Below, in pieces: positions 13,076 to 13,329 of a DNA stretch of 13,329 nt (positions are counted from its first letter, which is position 1; every line of letters starts with the position of its first letter). The position numbers and the translations under genes were made by a program. The DNA is from an uncultured Collinsella sp. GTDB taxonomy: Bacteria; Actinomycetota; Coriobacteriia; Coriobacteriales; Coriobacteriaceae. Location of the stretch: the NCBI GenBank assembly GCA_934643145.1, contig CAKUBM010000040.1:1-13329 (forward strand). The letters are read 5' to 3'. The notes below the pieces were generated by a model that was not told the DNA's origin, did no database searches, and worked only from the letters and a program-made list of their open reading frames with translations.

Positions 13076-13329
13076 ATGCCTCACGATATCTGTCCCGACA
13101 CCGGGGAACCCTGCACTTGCGATGGGTCCGAGCCTTGTACCTGCGGTTGCGGTGGCTGTGGGCATACGGTCGAAGAGGAGGCCGCGGCGGCCGCGTATCG
13201 TGAGTTGCATCGCCAGGCGCCGTCCGGTGATGCCCTTGACCACGAACGCAAAATCATCGTGTCGTTCGACAGCACCTTCGATGTGATGGAATGCGAACAG
13301 CTGTGTCTTGCCGCCGGTGTGCCCGGGCG
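13076..13329 (+). CDS. Cysteine-rich leader plus DUF3343-like (putative Se/S carrier) protein, 3'-partial
   Basis: The frame stays open to the window end (84 complete codons), so the gene is cut. Residues 1-30 carry seven cysteines (C6, C13, C15, C21, C23, C25, C28) and include a near-duplicate EPCTC unit (residues 11-15 and 19-23) followed by GCGGCGH, which suggests metal or chalcogen binding. A short Ala/Glu-rich linker follows. From residue ~59 the sequence KIIVSFDSTFDVMECEQLCLAAGVPG resembles the start of DUF3343 proteins (annotated as putative Se/S carrier-like), which open with a strand, a helix containing a call to 'F.S...ALxxE', and a G-x-P turn. ATG 13076 is preferred because GGGAG (13066-13070) lies 5 nt upstream; ATG 13064 is in frame but lacks a ribosome site. 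Function is inferred only from the domain resemblance and the sel/mob neighbours. Confidence 0.65.
   Translation, partial: MPHDICPDTGEPCTCDGSEPCTCGCGGCGHTVEEEAAAAAYRELHRQAPSGDALDHERKIIVSFDSTFDVMECEQLCLAAGVPG

Overview
The window looks like part of a high-GC, strict-anaerobe Actinomycetota chromosome, most likely a Coriobacteriia member such as Collinsella. That assignment is an inference from GC-rich codon use, the proteins themselves and the pathway combination; no search was run. All recognised genes are on the + strand and tightly packed. The window is cut inside a gene at both ends.

Region 1 (1-5546) is the distal half of a formate hydrogenlyase / group 4 [NiFe]-hydrogenase operon. In order it holds the end of a HyfF-like proton-channel subunit, a HyfG/HycE large subunit (NuoC+NuoD-type fusion), a HyfH/HycF ferredoxin-like subunit, a HyfI/HycG small subunit, a HycH/HyfJ assembly protein and the HycI endopeptidase. 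The order matches the Escherichia coli hyf operon (F-G-H-I-J) with a hycI-type protease added. Junctions are 0-3 nt apart or overlap by one base, so the genes are almost certainly one transcript. A FocA/FNT formate channel follows after 39 nt (5586-6425). Formate import, formate oxidation, H2 evolution and proton movement are therefore encoded together, although the formate dehydrogenase and its electron-transfer subunit are not clearly in view.

Region 2 (6426-8665) starts with a GC-rich hairpin behind focA. It then carries a 705-residue cytoplasmic bis-MGD molybdoenzyme with an N-terminal [4Fe-4S] site. Its apparent molybdenum ligand is Cys142 followed by Glu, not the Sec/Cys-His pair of formate dehydrogenases, so its substrate is open.

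Region 3 (8718-12336) is a selenocysteine cassette: selA and selB overlap by ATGA, and tRNA-Sec (selC, anticodon TCA) follows 36 nt later with its own likely extended -10 promoter and an intrinsic terminator. SelB has a non-canonical GTPase G4 motif (TMCD).

Region 4 (12428-13329) holds mobA, which makes the Mo-guanine dinucleotide cofactor, and the start of a protein with a cysteine-rich leader followed by what looks like a DUF3343 (Se/S-carrier-like) domain.

Together the window supplies the H2-evolving machine, its formate channel, and the selenium and molybdenum biosynthesis needed by a selenocysteine formate dehydrogenase, yet contains no recognisable selenoprotein of its own. The most noteworthy points are the Cys-rich DUF3343 protein next to sel/mob genes, the unassigned molybdoenzyme, and the altered SelB G4 motif. 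I saw no insertion sequence, CRISPR array, direct-repeat family or rRNA.
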